A stretch of DNA of 64,000 nucleotides from NCBI GenBank assembly GCA_027625915.1, contig JANTQA010000033.1, positions 4,650,001-4,714,000 on the forward strand, given 5' to 3'. The position numbers and the translations under genes are program-made. The notes under the pieces are model-generated. The model ran no database searches, had not been told where the DNA came from, and was given only the letters and a program-made list of their open reading frames with translations. Of this stretch, positions 36,892 to 48,081 are shown piece by piece (positions within the stretch are counted from its first letter, which is position 1; each line of letters opens with the position of its first letter). Source of the stretch: Anaeramoeba flamelloides. Its lineage: Eukaryota; Metamonada; Anaeramoebidae.

Positions 36892-37412
36892 TTAATAATA
36901 ATGATAATAATAATATTAATAATAATAATCGCAGTGTCAATATAAATTTAGAGAAAGTTGTGAAGAAAGAGAAGGAGAAAGAGAAAGATGGCAATTCACT
37001 TTTAGAAAAGATAATTAATTTTTATCAAAAAATGGAATGGAAAATAATTAATTGGAATACAATTATTATCAACAATAATAAAATTAATTTGCAAAATTTT
37101 TTTCAAAATCATTTCTCTCCAGTTATTAATGATCATGTAAATAATTTGTGCAGTCAACAAACTAGACAATATTTTTTACAAAAATCCCAACAAAATAAGG
37201 AAAATATTTATCAAAATCCCAATACTATGTACAAAAAACGCCGAAGAATTAATAAGCATTCAAAAAAAACGAGAACAATACTCTTTCAAGAAGATGATGA
37301 TTTAAAAAATTCTAGTAGTGGCCTGGATTTGGAGAATGATTTTCATTTAAATATCGATCTAGATAATGAGTTTGATTCTGGAAATACATTTAATTTAGGC
37401 AATGACAAATAA
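34347..37412 (+). CDS. Retinoblastoma-family pocket protein
   Basis: A single uninterrupted frame of 1021 residues. After a lysine-rich start, residues 20-200 resemble the RB N-terminal cyclin-like domain, ending with LIFLFGWSLFLLFKDD. Residues about 200-495 are a basic, low-complexity insert. Pocket A spans about 500-700: TPMEIIHYFQDF, FLETNEFYQTLICCCFEII, FPKILKLFNLSTFEFSKIL, NHLLEIQTEILIKYIW. Pocket B starts near 734: KSLLFKLGYLDEIIFYQVW, NKIDILIICCINIILQRV, interrupted by an N/D/H run (residues about 815-860), then LQNFFQNHFSPVINDHV. The C-tail is basic then acidic. Pocket proteins bind E2F/DP and gate entry into S phase in the nucleus. The first ATG is used; no TATA-like element is clear. 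Identification rests on pocket motif order; divergence is strong. Confidence 0.82.
36788..36930 (+). repeat. AAT/GAT trinucleotide runs in RB-like gene
   Basis: In-frame AAT, CAT and GAT repeats encode N, H and D runs inside pocket B, probably a surface loop. Confidence 0.9.
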
Positions 37413-38569
37413 AATGATCATTTTAAAAAAAAAAAATTTAATCATAGAAAATAATATTTATAAATATTTACTTAATAACAATATTTTTTTTTCTAATTTT
37501 TGTTTTTTTCTTCTATTTAAACAATTTAAAATAACTTTTAAACGGTTTAATCATTCCATTAAATAATCAATAATCAAAATAAAACAAAACAAATTTCTTT
37601 GAAATTTTTTCCTTATTTTCAAAAATAAAAAAAAACACTAATTCCACAAGCTGAAACATGATGTCTCTATTTTTGAGTTTTTTTTGTTATTTTGTTTTCA
37701 TTTTGGTTGATCCAATGAAGTAAATAGATTTGTTAGATTCGATCAATTTGTTTTTTCAAAAAATTGAAATTATTGCCAAAGTTGAGTTGTTCCAGAATAA
37801 AAAAACTCGAAATAAAATAAGTTGATAATGTCTAACAATTTGAGTGATCAATAATCGAGATAAGAATTTAAACAAATTTAGCTAATGGATTTTTTTTTGG
37901 AAGTGAACTTGAAACTTTTTGAACTTTACTTTTGATTTAGAAGTATTAATAATTATTTATTTTTTATTTTGCAGGTATATAATTTTTACACAATTGAGAA
38001 TTTATCAATTAGATAATGGTTCGAATTTACTATTACAGATCGAATTTACTAAAGGGAGTGGTATTTTTTAAAAATAAACTTAAAATCTTGAAAAGATCTT
38101 GGAAAATTTTTTTTTGAAATTTGTATTTGGGTTTTTGTAATAGATGAGTTAACCTCATCTTAAGCAATCTATTAATTTGAGTTTATTTTTTAAAATCCAA
38201 AATTTGTATGTTTCAAATATTAAACGAAAAAAAGTAAGATATTATTTTTATTAACACTTAATTTAATTTTTGAAAATGGTAAAACATATTTATGGTTTTA
38301 TGTTGGAAAGTCCCGATTTAGAAAGAAAATTTTCTACTTTGGTTATTATTTTTTCATAATTAATATTTCAATTCATTTATTAGCCAATAAAACTGATTGA
38401 AGTATAGGTGATTTAATATATGAATATTTGATAGAATTTTATCAATGAAATTGAGATCTATTGAGCAAAAATATTTTTTATTAATAATGTTTTTATAAAA
38501 TGTTTTTTTCTGGATTTCCAAAAAATGAAAAAAAATTGCAAAAACATTGTAAATTTTGTAAATTTTTTT

Positions 38570-39512
38570 TTAAGGGACTAGTCTCTATTAATTTTTTTTT
38601 GACCAATAACTAAATAAGGAATCCTTATCTTGAAATATGCTTGAAATTTTAAAATAGACAGGTTTTTTCAATGTTAGAACTTTTGGTTCTTGTTTTTTTA
38701 TTCTTTTACAATTCTGCCAAAAAAAGTGACTTTTAAAATTTTTTTTAATAAAAATTAGCTTTAATGGATGAGAATTTTTTGATTAATTTTGGATTTAATT
38801 ATATTCTCAATATTAATATTTATTCTCATTTTGAAAAAAGGAAAAATAATTTAAAACTGGTGAATATTTTCTTATTCACTTCTGTTCATCCAACCTGACT
38901 CTATAAAGAACTCAATTTGTTTTATCAATAATCACTTTTTAAAATAATAGTTCTTATTCTTTTATTTTATTTTTTTTTGGCTCTGACAAAAAATTTTGGA
39001 ATGGTAATTTGGAAATCCTTAAAAAAAACTTCAAATTCAACAAAAACAAAAGAGTGTGAACTCAAAAAGTAGATTCATGAAAAAAAAAGAAGGGTACAAG
39101 AAAAGAAAGAAAATCTTTTATTTTGAGTAAAGCATATATTGCATATTTTTTTCGAATCAAAAATTTTTTTCATGCAAATCCAAAAAAACCTTTTCAGGTT
39201 TATTTTTCAAACTATTTTTTGTACTTCTTTCACAAACACAGCAAGGTTTTGCTTTCTTGCTCATATTTTTTTTTTTTTTTTTGTATTTTTGCAAAAAGTT
39301 GAAAAAATGCGACTTTCAAAAAAGTCAAAAAATGGAAAAATTTGTTATTTCTATAAAAACAATAACTAAATTTAATGAATGTAATTTATCAAGATTTCAT
39401 TACTTTACTAAGAAGTTTTTCACTTTGATTTCAAATCTAAGTAATTGACAAAAAAAATTCAAAATCTCTATTAAATTTACCTAAAAAAAATTAATAGAGA
39501 CTTGTCCCTTAA
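38570..39512. mobile_element. TTAA-flanked TIR element, GGGACTAG ends
   Basis: TTAA occurs at 38570-38573 and 39509-39512. Between them the ends are GGGACTAGTCTCTATTAATT and the complement of GGGACAAGTCTCTATTAATT. Core length is 935 bases. Short open frames inside show no domain. Confidence 0.65.
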
Positions 39513-40311
39513 CAAATTGTTTGGTCTTATTCAAAAGATTCCTTATAACAATTTAAAACATTTTTGGAAAATAAAATAAATTTTTTTACAATTTTTTATT
39601 CAAATACAATAATACAAACAATTTTTATGAAGGAAAAATATAAAATAGTAAACTTTTCATGTTTGAGAGATCGTAGTTTCTTATATTCTCAATTTAAGAT
39701 TCTTTACCTTTTTTTTCTTTTTCTTTTATTTTGGTTTCAAAATAGAGGCTAATTGGAATAAATTGAAATTTTAGTCACTTGAGAAAAAATTAACTTTTAG
39801 TTTAATGAGTTTTTGTATTTTAAAATTACAAGTAGTAAGCTTTAAAACACCTTTTTAAAGTATTTAAAAAAAATCACAAAATACCAATATTTTTTTAAAA
39901 AACTTTTTATAGCAAAAAAATTCATCAAAAACCCTAAAATATTTGAATTTTTCTTGTTTTAAACAACTATACACAAATTCTGCTTATATAAAGGTATTAT
40001 TAAAATTTGTAAAACAATTAATGACAATACTTCTTTTTGAAAATGGTGAAAATGTATCTAAATACGCTCTTGTCGGAGTTTCATCACCTCAATTAAATTT
40101 ACACAATTAGAATTTCATTTACAAAAAATAGAAATTTTCACCATTTTTCACAATTATTACCTTTCTATTATTCGTTCAAATTTAATGTTAATATTTCCAA
40201 ATTTCCATTTCAAATCTATTTAAATAAAAAAAATACACAAGTTATTCTAAATATACTGTATATAGTGACTTTTACAACTTTGTTAGGTTTTAAAATTTGA
40301 ACTTTAACTCA

Positions 40312-40496
40312 AAATCCCTTTAGGATTTCATCTCTATTATTTTTTTTTGACAACTTTTTGAAAAAGAATTCCTTTTCTACAAATAATTTTGCTATGAAAA
40401 TAAACAGGGTTTTTCAAATCTAAGTTACTGGGAAAAAATTTTCTCAATCTATTTTAAATTTGGGGTAAAAAATTAAATAAGGATTAGTTCCTTAAA
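40312..40496. mobile_element. Short relative of the 38570 element
   Basis: Left end TTTAGGATTTCATCTCTATT and right end with AGGATTAGTTCCTTAA resemble the ends and subterminal blocks of 38570-39512 at about one fifth of the length. Probably an internally deleted, decayed copy. Confidence 0.4.
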
Positions 40497-40919
40497 GTCA
40501 ATTTTTTTACGTTTTATTAACTTCAAAACAAGTAAAGTTTTTTTTCCAATTTTTTCAGAAGGAAAATTCTTTTTGAAAAGTGAAAGTAAAATAACTCTTT
40601 AACGAAGCACCTCCAGGGTGGAAACTTTGTCATTTCAGCTTAAAACAAATTGTTTTTGTTTTGACGAATAGAAAAAAACTAAAGGAAAATATGATTGAAA
40701 TACACTTTTGAAACCTTGGCTCTCAGTCCCGAAAACTTTACAAGCACTTTTAATTAAATCAAAAAAAAACACAAATAACAATTGATTGTTTCAAATACAG
40801 AATTTATTTCATATTTTCCTTTTATTATTCTTAAAAGTAAACCAAAATTGTTTGGTTTCTATCATTTTTTTTTTTTTTGCGAAATTTAATTTACCAAAAA
40901 GAATTTTTATTTGTTTTGA

Positions 40920-41759
40920 ATGATCTTAAAAATATTTTTCATACTTTTCCTCTTAATTTGTATTTGTGTTGCTGTTTTAAAATATTATATCAGGAGAACC
41001 GCACCGTTTGTTAAGCAAGAACAACTTCTCAAGGCAATCGAAAAATATCCAAAAAAAAATGACGAAAGTGAAGTTATCAAAGTAATCAAAGTCACAAACC
41101 AACTTGGTGAAAAAGAGAAAGACGATATTTGTGTAGCATTTGAAAGTGGCCCAGATTTCCACTGGATGTCCTTGAATAACATCCACAATCAACTTTCACG
41201 TTTTACAAACTTTGTGGTCAAATCCCATATCAATGTCGGACTAAAGTATGGATGTGCACTTGAAGCACGAGATCAAAATGGAAATTTCCAAGGCACAGCA
41301 GTCCTTGCTCTCCCAGGGCACAGTGTTAACCTTTTGCAAATAATCCTAACCTATGGACTCAAGAGGCCATTTTTCATGCAAAAAAAAGCCAGAGATGAAG
41401 GATGGGGAGATTTAATAAATGCAAAATGGGATTCATTTTGTAGATCATTGGGAAAGTACCATTCAGATAATATGAAAAAAAGGGATCACTGGTACCTTAT
41501 GGTTTTGGGTGTTGTAAAATCAGAACAAGGGAAGCACGTTGGATCAAAGTTATTAAATTGTGTTTTAGCATTAGCAAAGCAGAGTAACCATCCTGTATAC
41601 CTTGAGTGTATTGATGAGAATCTGGGATTTTATGAAAAATTTGGTTTTAGGCTTATGGATAAAATTCAACTTAACCCCAAACAAAAAAAAGGTTCAACAA
41701 AAGTTACTGGTTATCAACTGAACGCAATGATTTGGGAAAATAAATCAAAAAATGACTAA
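40920..41759 (+). CDS. GNAT-family N-acetyltransferase with N-terminal membrane anchor
   Basis: A single exon of 279 residues. Residues 2-22 are a hydrophobic helix followed by RR, a likely signal anchor with the enzyme on the cytosolic side if the positive-inside rule holds. The GNAT core is C-terminal: WYLMVLGVVKSEQGKHVGSKLL (about 193-214) corresponds to beta4 and the acetyl-CoA pyrophosphate loop, and VYLECIDENLGFYEKFGFRL (about 223-242) to motif B. The usual Q/R-x-x-G-x-G/A loop reads QGKHVG, with His in place of the central Gly, a departure that could affect cofactor binding. Substrate is unknown; the layout resembles uncharacterised fungal and protist GNAT proteins. Start is the first ATG. 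Confidence 0.83.
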   Translation: MILKIFFILFLLICICVAVLKYYIRRTAPFVKQEQLLKAIEKYPKKNDESEVIKVIKVTNQLGEKEKDDICVAFESGPDFHWMSLNNIHNQLSRFTNFVVKSHINVGLKYGCALEARDQNGNFQGTAVLALPGHSVNLLQIILTYGLKRPFFMQKKARDEGWGDLINAKWDSFCRSLGKYHSDNMKKRDHWYLMVLGVVKSEQGKHVGSKLLNCVLALAKQSNHPVYLECIDENLGFYEKFGFRLMDKIQLNPKQKKGSTKVTGYQLNAMIWENKSKND

Positions 41760-42611
41760 AAAAGATTACATTAGATCATATCAGAAAAAAATTATATCAG
41801 TTTTTTTTTTAACTGTATAGCACCAATAAAATCTTTTTATTTTTATTTTTTTTATCAAAGGTAATAGTGCACTTATTTCAATACTGATAGAACTGAAATT
41901 GATAAAAAAAAAAACACCTTTATCAACTTTAGAGAACAGAATTATCATTTTTAAAAGATTTCTTTTTTTCCCCAATTAATTTTCAATAAAAAGAATTTGA
42001 TCCTTTTTGATTTCATTTTTAAAAATTTTTCTTTTTGTTTTACAAATACCAAATAATTTTCTTTTGATGAAATCTCACTTTTAAGAATTGAAAAAAAAAA
42101 AATATTATCCCAACTTTTAAATTTCAAGATATTAAAAAAATTTTTAGAAAATAAAATTAAAGATCGATTTTTTCTGGATCTACAAAGGATTCAAAATTGG
42201 ATTTATTTTTCTTCTATTTCAAAATAATAAGATTAAATTTCTATTGTTATTTATTTCATACAAACTTTCAGAAATTAATAGGATTATAAACAACAAATTT
42301 TTATTCTTGGATAAGTTATTTGGATAATTTATATATTTTTTTATTAAAATATTTTGAGAATTAAATTTGATTTGATTGTAAAAATTGAAAATTTGTATAA
42401 TTTGGAAAATATATTGATATACTTTTGTTCTTTGTGTTATTACTAACCCACTGAAATAATTAAGGTTGAATTATTAATAGAAAATAAAAACCAAAAAAAT
42501 TAAAAAGTATTTCTTGATACTGGCAGTTAAATTTTCGAGGTTTTAAAAAACTATTTTGGGAATTTTTTTTTCAAATGGTTAGGAGGCTTTTTCTTGGATT
42601 TTTTTTGTTTA

Positions 42612-43053
42612 CAGCCTTTCCAAATCTACCATAAAATTTTAAATAAAACACAATTAGTTTTTCTATTCTTATTTTACATTTTCAAAAAATTTGGAAATAA
42701 GAGTGATTATTCCAAAAAAAATAATAATAAATGAGGAGTGATTCAAATTTTGAAACATCAAAAAAAAAAAATTCAAGATCCCATGAAATATAAAAATTAT
42801 CGGTACAAAACATATCAAAAAAAAATATCAATATTTACTGATCTATAAAAATTTAGCTTTTTTGAACAACACTTTTAAGTGCTTCATGAATCTTCAAATT
42901 TTTTTGATTTTCCAAAGTTTGAAAAATACCTCATTTATTATTATTTTTTTTGGAATAATAACTCTTATTTCCAAATTTTTTGAAAATGTAAAATAAGAAT
43001 AGAAAAATCAATTATTTTTTATTTAGAATTTTATGCTAGACTTGGAATAGCTG
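42612..43053. mobile_element. TA-flanked foldback element, CAGC ends
   Basis: TA at 42610-42611 and 43054-43055 flank ends CAGCCTTTCCAAATCTACC and the complement of CAGCTATTCCAAGTCTAGC. Inverted arms run about 125 bases (for example GGAAATAAGAGTGATTATTCC and its complement). Tc1/mariner-type MITE by flank and size; 442 bases, non-coding. Confidence 0.7.
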
Positions 43054-43349
43054 TAACGAAAAGAAAAAATTGATTTAACTCAGTAATATAATTAATTAAA
43101 ATTATGAAATCTATTTTTCTATTTCAAGAAATTTTCACAAAAGCTATTTTGGTTCTAATATCATGAGATTATAAAGAATAACTCATCATAAAAAATTGAA
43201 AATAAAAAAAACACTTTTATTTATTGTGAGAAAGGAGTAATCAAATAAAATTTACTAAATAAAAAAGAGAAGAAGAAAAATAATTAAAATAGTAAAGTAA
43301 AAAAAAATATTATATCATTTACATGACCAAATTAAAAATTATCCACTGT

Positions 43350-43710
43350 AGTTAGGTTTTTCAGAATTTGAAAATATTGAGAAAAATCCTTGTTTTTACT
43401 AAATTCTTTCGAATTCTGGAAAACCGCTTTTAGCTTTTTTTTGATTTGAGAAAAATAAAAGAAAATTTCTTAAATTTTCTTTTATATATCTCAAATCAAA
43501 AAAAAAAGCTAGGCACTTGACGAAATGTCTCCTGAAACAGGATGAGTAAAAACCGGATAGAAAGATTATTAGCAATAAGTAAGGTTCCACAAACTGTGAT
43601 TAATAATATGGTATTCCACTGTCGTTAGTTTTTTTTTTAATTTAAAAGAATCGAGTGCAATCTTTGATTTTGCTATATTCTTTTGAATTTAAAAAAAAAA
43701 CCTAGACACT
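43350..43710. repeat. Modular hairpin array, copy 5
   Basis: Modules: GTTAGGTTTTTCAGAATTTG with an ATTGAGAAAAATCC arm and its complement; a TTTGATTTGAGAAAAATAAAAG hairpin ending AAAAGCTAGGCACT; then GTTAG plus TTTAATTTAAAAGAATCGAG with its complement ending CCTAGACACT. Confidence 0.65.
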
Positions 43711-44886
43711 AGTTCCGAAAAATATGGCTCTATGTACCCGAATTTGTATACTTTTTTACTATTTTTGGCATTTTTTATTTTCAATTTTTTATTTTCATTT
43801 TTTCTTTATTACCTTAAGTTATTGAACCATAAGAACTTTGATGAAAAATTCTTGACAAGAAAAATAAATTTCGTATTTTTGATTAGCCAGTTTAAAGAGT
43901 TTTTGAGTATTTTTACTAAGGATAACATTTAACATTTTTTATATTTTTCTTTTTTTTTAAATGATTCATATTCTAATTATTTTTTCAAGACATATGAGTA
44001 TCTATTTAGCCTGCTCATAAAAGTGCAAATTTTAGAAATGTAGTACTGGATTTAAAGTTAAGATATTTTTTATTTTAACTTTAAAGTTTTTATTTTTAAT
44101 AATTTTATAATATTCTTTAATTTTCAAACTTTAATTGTTTTTTAAAATATTAAAGTATTGTTTTTTATCTTCATTTTTAATTTATTAATATTTTTTATTT
44201 TCCAAATATTTATTTCTTTGTTTGGATTATAGTCAAATTTAATAAATTTTTTATATTTTGTTTTGTTAAGTTTTTGGATATATTTTAATTTTCTCTAGTT
44301 TCCAATCATTTTAATGGATAACAAGTTGATTTCATTTCAACACGCTAAGACTAGATAGATCTTTGAATTTTAAAGAAAATAAAAATAACTTAAAATAGTA
44401 AACAAAAACATAAGAATTCAGATATCCTTTGCTTCACCCCTCGAGTCAGTACCAAGGTTTGCTAAATTTAGAAGAATTAAATTTAATCAAATATTTTGCT
44501 TCATTATTTTCACAATGTACCTAATCCACAGTAAAATACCAAGAATATTCATGCAACCGTTGAATTTGAATTGATTATTGATAATCTTTTTATCCTTTTT
44601 TGCCCCTCCTTTAATTATGGGTGCCTGAAGCTGTGTATAGGTTAGTGCTGTAGAGTATCTATGTTTTTTTCATTTAAAAAAATTAAAAAAAGATAAGGGT
44701 ACACATGAGAAATATAGTTTTCATTCTTCAAAATTAATAAAAGCAAAGACTTTTTTTTTTTTTTTTTTTGATAGATAAACGACAAAATGATCAAATTAAC
44801 CTTTTATTTTAGGAACATTTATATTGGTTATTTCTCGAAAAAAAGATCATTCTTTGGTAATACTCTACTGATTATGAGTATCAAAT

Positions 44887-45083
44887 AAAGTTAGTTCCAC
44901 TTTTAAGGCACAAACTTTCATCGAAATTTAAGGCACAAAAAAATCTCAAATTAAAGCACAAAATTCAAATTCTTTTTTTTACAACTTATTTTACTAGAAT
45001 CTAAATTTTTTACCTTAATTTGATATTTTTTTGTGCCTTAAATTTCGTTGAAAGTTTGTGCCTTAAAAGTGGAACTATCTGTA
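44887..45083. mobile_element. Palindromic MITE, CAGTCAGTTCC family, copy A
   Basis: Arms TTAGTTCCACTTTTAAGGCA and its complement, with second blocks AACGAAATTTAAGGCAC-like and CTCAAATTAA. The first bases of the left end are eroded compared with copy B. Confidence 0.75.
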
Positions 45084-45429
45084 ATTATTTTTTTTTTTTT
45101 TATTTTTTTCTTTGAGAAAAGGAAGTTTGAACTTTTGGTTAAAGTCTCGAATATAAAAAATAGAAGAGACAGATGGATAAAAGAAATATAACTTTTGACG
45201 AGATCTTAATTAAAAAGTTATTTTTGAAAAAAATCAATAATAAACACAATTTTGTTGTTGGAAAATGGTGTTTATTTTGAGAGTTTAAAGAAGGTTAAGA
45301 AAATAACATGTTAAAAAGGTTGAAATTTTGAAAAAGTTAGTGTTTTTAGTTGAGAGTAATTTATTTTAAATATTTTTATTTAGAATTTAAAAATTCGTTT
45401 ATCCATGATGAAAAAAAAAATAATGAATA

Positions 45430-45627
45430 CAGTCAGTTCCACTTTTAAGGCACAAACTTTCAACGAAATTTAAGGCACGATTAAAATCTCAAATTAAGGC
45501 ACAAAATTCCGATTCGAGTAAAATAAATTGTAAAAAAAAAAAAATCCAATTTTTGTGCATAAATTTGAGATTTTAATCGTGCCTTAAATTTCGTTGAAAG
45601 TTTTTGCCTTAAAAGTGAAACTGACTG
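45430..45627. mobile_element. Palindromic MITE, CAGTCAGTTCC family, copy B
   Basis: The best preserved copy, 198 bases. Ends CAGTCAGTTCCACTTTTAAG and the complement of CAGTCAGTTTCACTTTTAAG, flanked by TA on both sides (45428-45429, 45628-45629), as in Tc1/mariner elements. Confidence 0.85.
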
Positions 45628-46030
45628 TAAGAAAAAAATTCATCTTGATTTAAAGCTCTAAAAAGAATGAAAAACTAAAAATAATTTTTTTTTACTTTAT
45701 ATTTTTATTTTTTTGATCTTCAATGATCCTTATATTTCTACAAATAATAACTCATAATATTTTACTCATCGTTTCGTTAACAAAAAACAATTTATTTTTT
45801 TTCTGTGCACTCTAAATATCACCCAATCAAGAAAATATATTGCTTATTTTCTCAACTTCGTACAAATAACTATATATAATTTACAACTTGAAAGTATGAA
45901 TATAATGTTTAAACTCTTCAATTTGTAGCACAATGGAGATTTTTTTCATAATTTTTATTTGATTTTTAACTATGAAAAGGAAATATTTAATAGATAAGAT
46001 CGATAAATATTACAACTTTAGGAATGGTTT

Positions 46031-46133
46031 TTTTAGAGACATTTGAACCATGGAGTACTAATGTGATTTCAAACCTATAATAACATACTTTGATCTTAGT
46101 CTTCCCATTGGTTGGCGTTAATCTCTTAAAATT
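46031..46133. mobile_element. Solo TIR end related to 33221-33972
   Basis: About 100 bases match the right arm of the TTAA-flanked element at 33221-33972, including ACATACTTTGAT and the terminal GTTAATCTCTTAA. No partner end was found nearby. Confidence 0.5.
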
Positions 46134-46750
46134 ATAAAAGAGTGTAAGTGAAATTCTACTTTTCATTCAAGTTTACTCTTGACTTTTCTTCAATTGTTTT
46201 TTTTTTTTTTGCTTTTAATCTAATAATTTTATTAAGAAAATGAATTACAGTCTACTAAAATACATTCTGGGATTATATTGGCATCTCTCAAATTAAAGAC
46301 CTGGTTGTTTTTTCTTCTAGTTCCAATGTAACATCTAGATACCTACCCAAAAATATACATAAGTTTAAATCAATTTAAAAAGTTGACTTGATATTCTAAG
46401 TAATATTTTTAAATTAGGGAAAAAAATTGTTGAAAATATATCCAAATATTCTTATTTGTTTTAAATTTTTTGTTTTTTTGAAATAAACTTATCTTTTCTT
46501 AAAATTTTACTCTATTTTTTGAGATAAATTTTTTATTTAATCCCTCCCTTTTAAAGAATTTTATTTTAAATAATAGAACTTTAAGAAACCAACACCAGAT
46601 TTATTTTTGGTTTTAATGTTGGTTTCTTTGATTGTTTGATGTATAGGGATTTCTCTAAGAATAAAGAAACATGCTTTTTATTTTGCAACACCAATTTATA
46701 AGATTTTCAACAGGCATTATTTTCACAACAGTATGTTTGAAAAAAAATGT

Positions 46751-47240
46751 AGAGCAGTGAAAAAAATACCGTACATGAAAAAAATCACGGACAAGATTTT
46801 TAATTGTGAATATTAGTAAAATTATTGTGTAATTTCATTTATTTACAATCAAATTCCTTTTTTTAAGAATCGAAATTTTTCAATTATAACTCCCCCACTG
46901 ATTAGAATGAAGATTGATGAAATCACACTTGTTCAAAACACCATCCAATCAATCAAAAAACAAGAAGAAAAATTATCATTTTCCAAACTCTAGTAAACAT
47001 CAATAAAACTCGATTGTTTTTCAAAAAAAGTTGATCAACTTAGGACTATCAAACAATTACTCGAGTATTCTAAAGACACCTTACTTTGATGGACTTTAGG
47101 TAGGTTTATCACTAATCTCATAAAAAAATTGGTTATTTATAATAAGGATTTCATTGAAATTAGACAAAAATTTTACTAATACTCACAATTAAAAATCTTG
47201 TCCGGGATTTTTTTCATGTCCGGTATTTTTTTCCCTACTA
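46751..47240. mobile_element. TIR element, TAGTAGGG family, copy 1
   Basis: Ends GTGAAAAAAATACCGTACAT and the complement of GGAAAAAAATACCGGACAT continue into GGACAAGATTTTTAATTGTG arms of about 55 bases. The outer right end CCCTACTA is followed by TA. About 490 bases, same size and ends as 53370-53868. Confidence 0.75.
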
Positions 47241-48081
47241 TAATTAATACTTTTTAATGAGGTATTTTGAATAATAGACTTTATTGAGAAACAGACAATA
47301 AAAAAAATGTGATTTTCTTCTCTTTGAAATTTATTAAAAATGTGAAAATTTTGGCTTTTGGTTGACTACCCCTTAAAAAGTTTTTTGAATTGAAAAAAGT
47401 ATCATCACTTGAAGATTAATCTGTTTTGGGAAGTTTCTTAAATCTTTAAAAAGATAGTTTTCATCTCAACAACAAGAAGCAGGATATTTGTCTCTTTAAT
47501 TTGTTATGTGAACAATTCTTCTTTTCAATTTAAAAGATGAACAATCATTTATTAAGAGATAATTTTGTGCTCTCGAATCAGATTGTTATTAGTATTTTAG
47601 GGAACAAGTTATTTATGAACTTTTAGTGAGAATAGAATTTTACATACACAAACATATATTTAAATCAAATTTTTTAATTTAAAGATCGATCCAAGCTACA
47701 GAATTATATTTTTTCTTATTGAAATCGTTTAAGACGACACCCCTTCCCAAGATAAATTCAAGAAACTCATCATTAAATTTTCTGTTTTTTCTACCCTCGT
47801 TGCTTTGCAACAAGATATTAACACCTACAGGAATTCTTTATAAAGGTGTATTTACCTTTCTTTTTTTTTATTCAAAACATTTGATTAGATAATACTTTGA
47901 TCTATTTTATTCGGTTTTGGTTCAATTTGTTCTGGTTTCACTCTAGAGCGAGTTACAAAACTATTCTCGAAATATAGGATTCTCACTTTGATTGTTTCTC
48001 CTTTATTCAGAAAAGATTCTTTCCAAAAAACTTACAGATTTCTTCTAAAAAAAAGTGTTGGGATAATATTGTTTTGTGTAG

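Larger units (their letters stand above)
37413..40919. other. Intergenic region between RB-like and GNAT genes
   Basis: No gene was found. 37690-37900 resembles the interior of the TIR element at 11638-12170; 38570-39512 is a TTAA-flanked element; 40312-40496 looks like its shortened relative. Confidence 0.6.
41760..48081. other. Intergenic region between GNAT and REEP genes (6.3 kb)
   Basis: No gene was found. It holds a TA-flanked TIR element (42612-43053), a hairpin array (43350-43710), two MITEs (44887-45083 and 45430-45627), a solo TIR end (46031-46133) and a longer TIR element (46751-47240). The last 300 bases before the REEP exon are less AT-biased and probably include its promoter and first exon. 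Confidence 0.6.
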
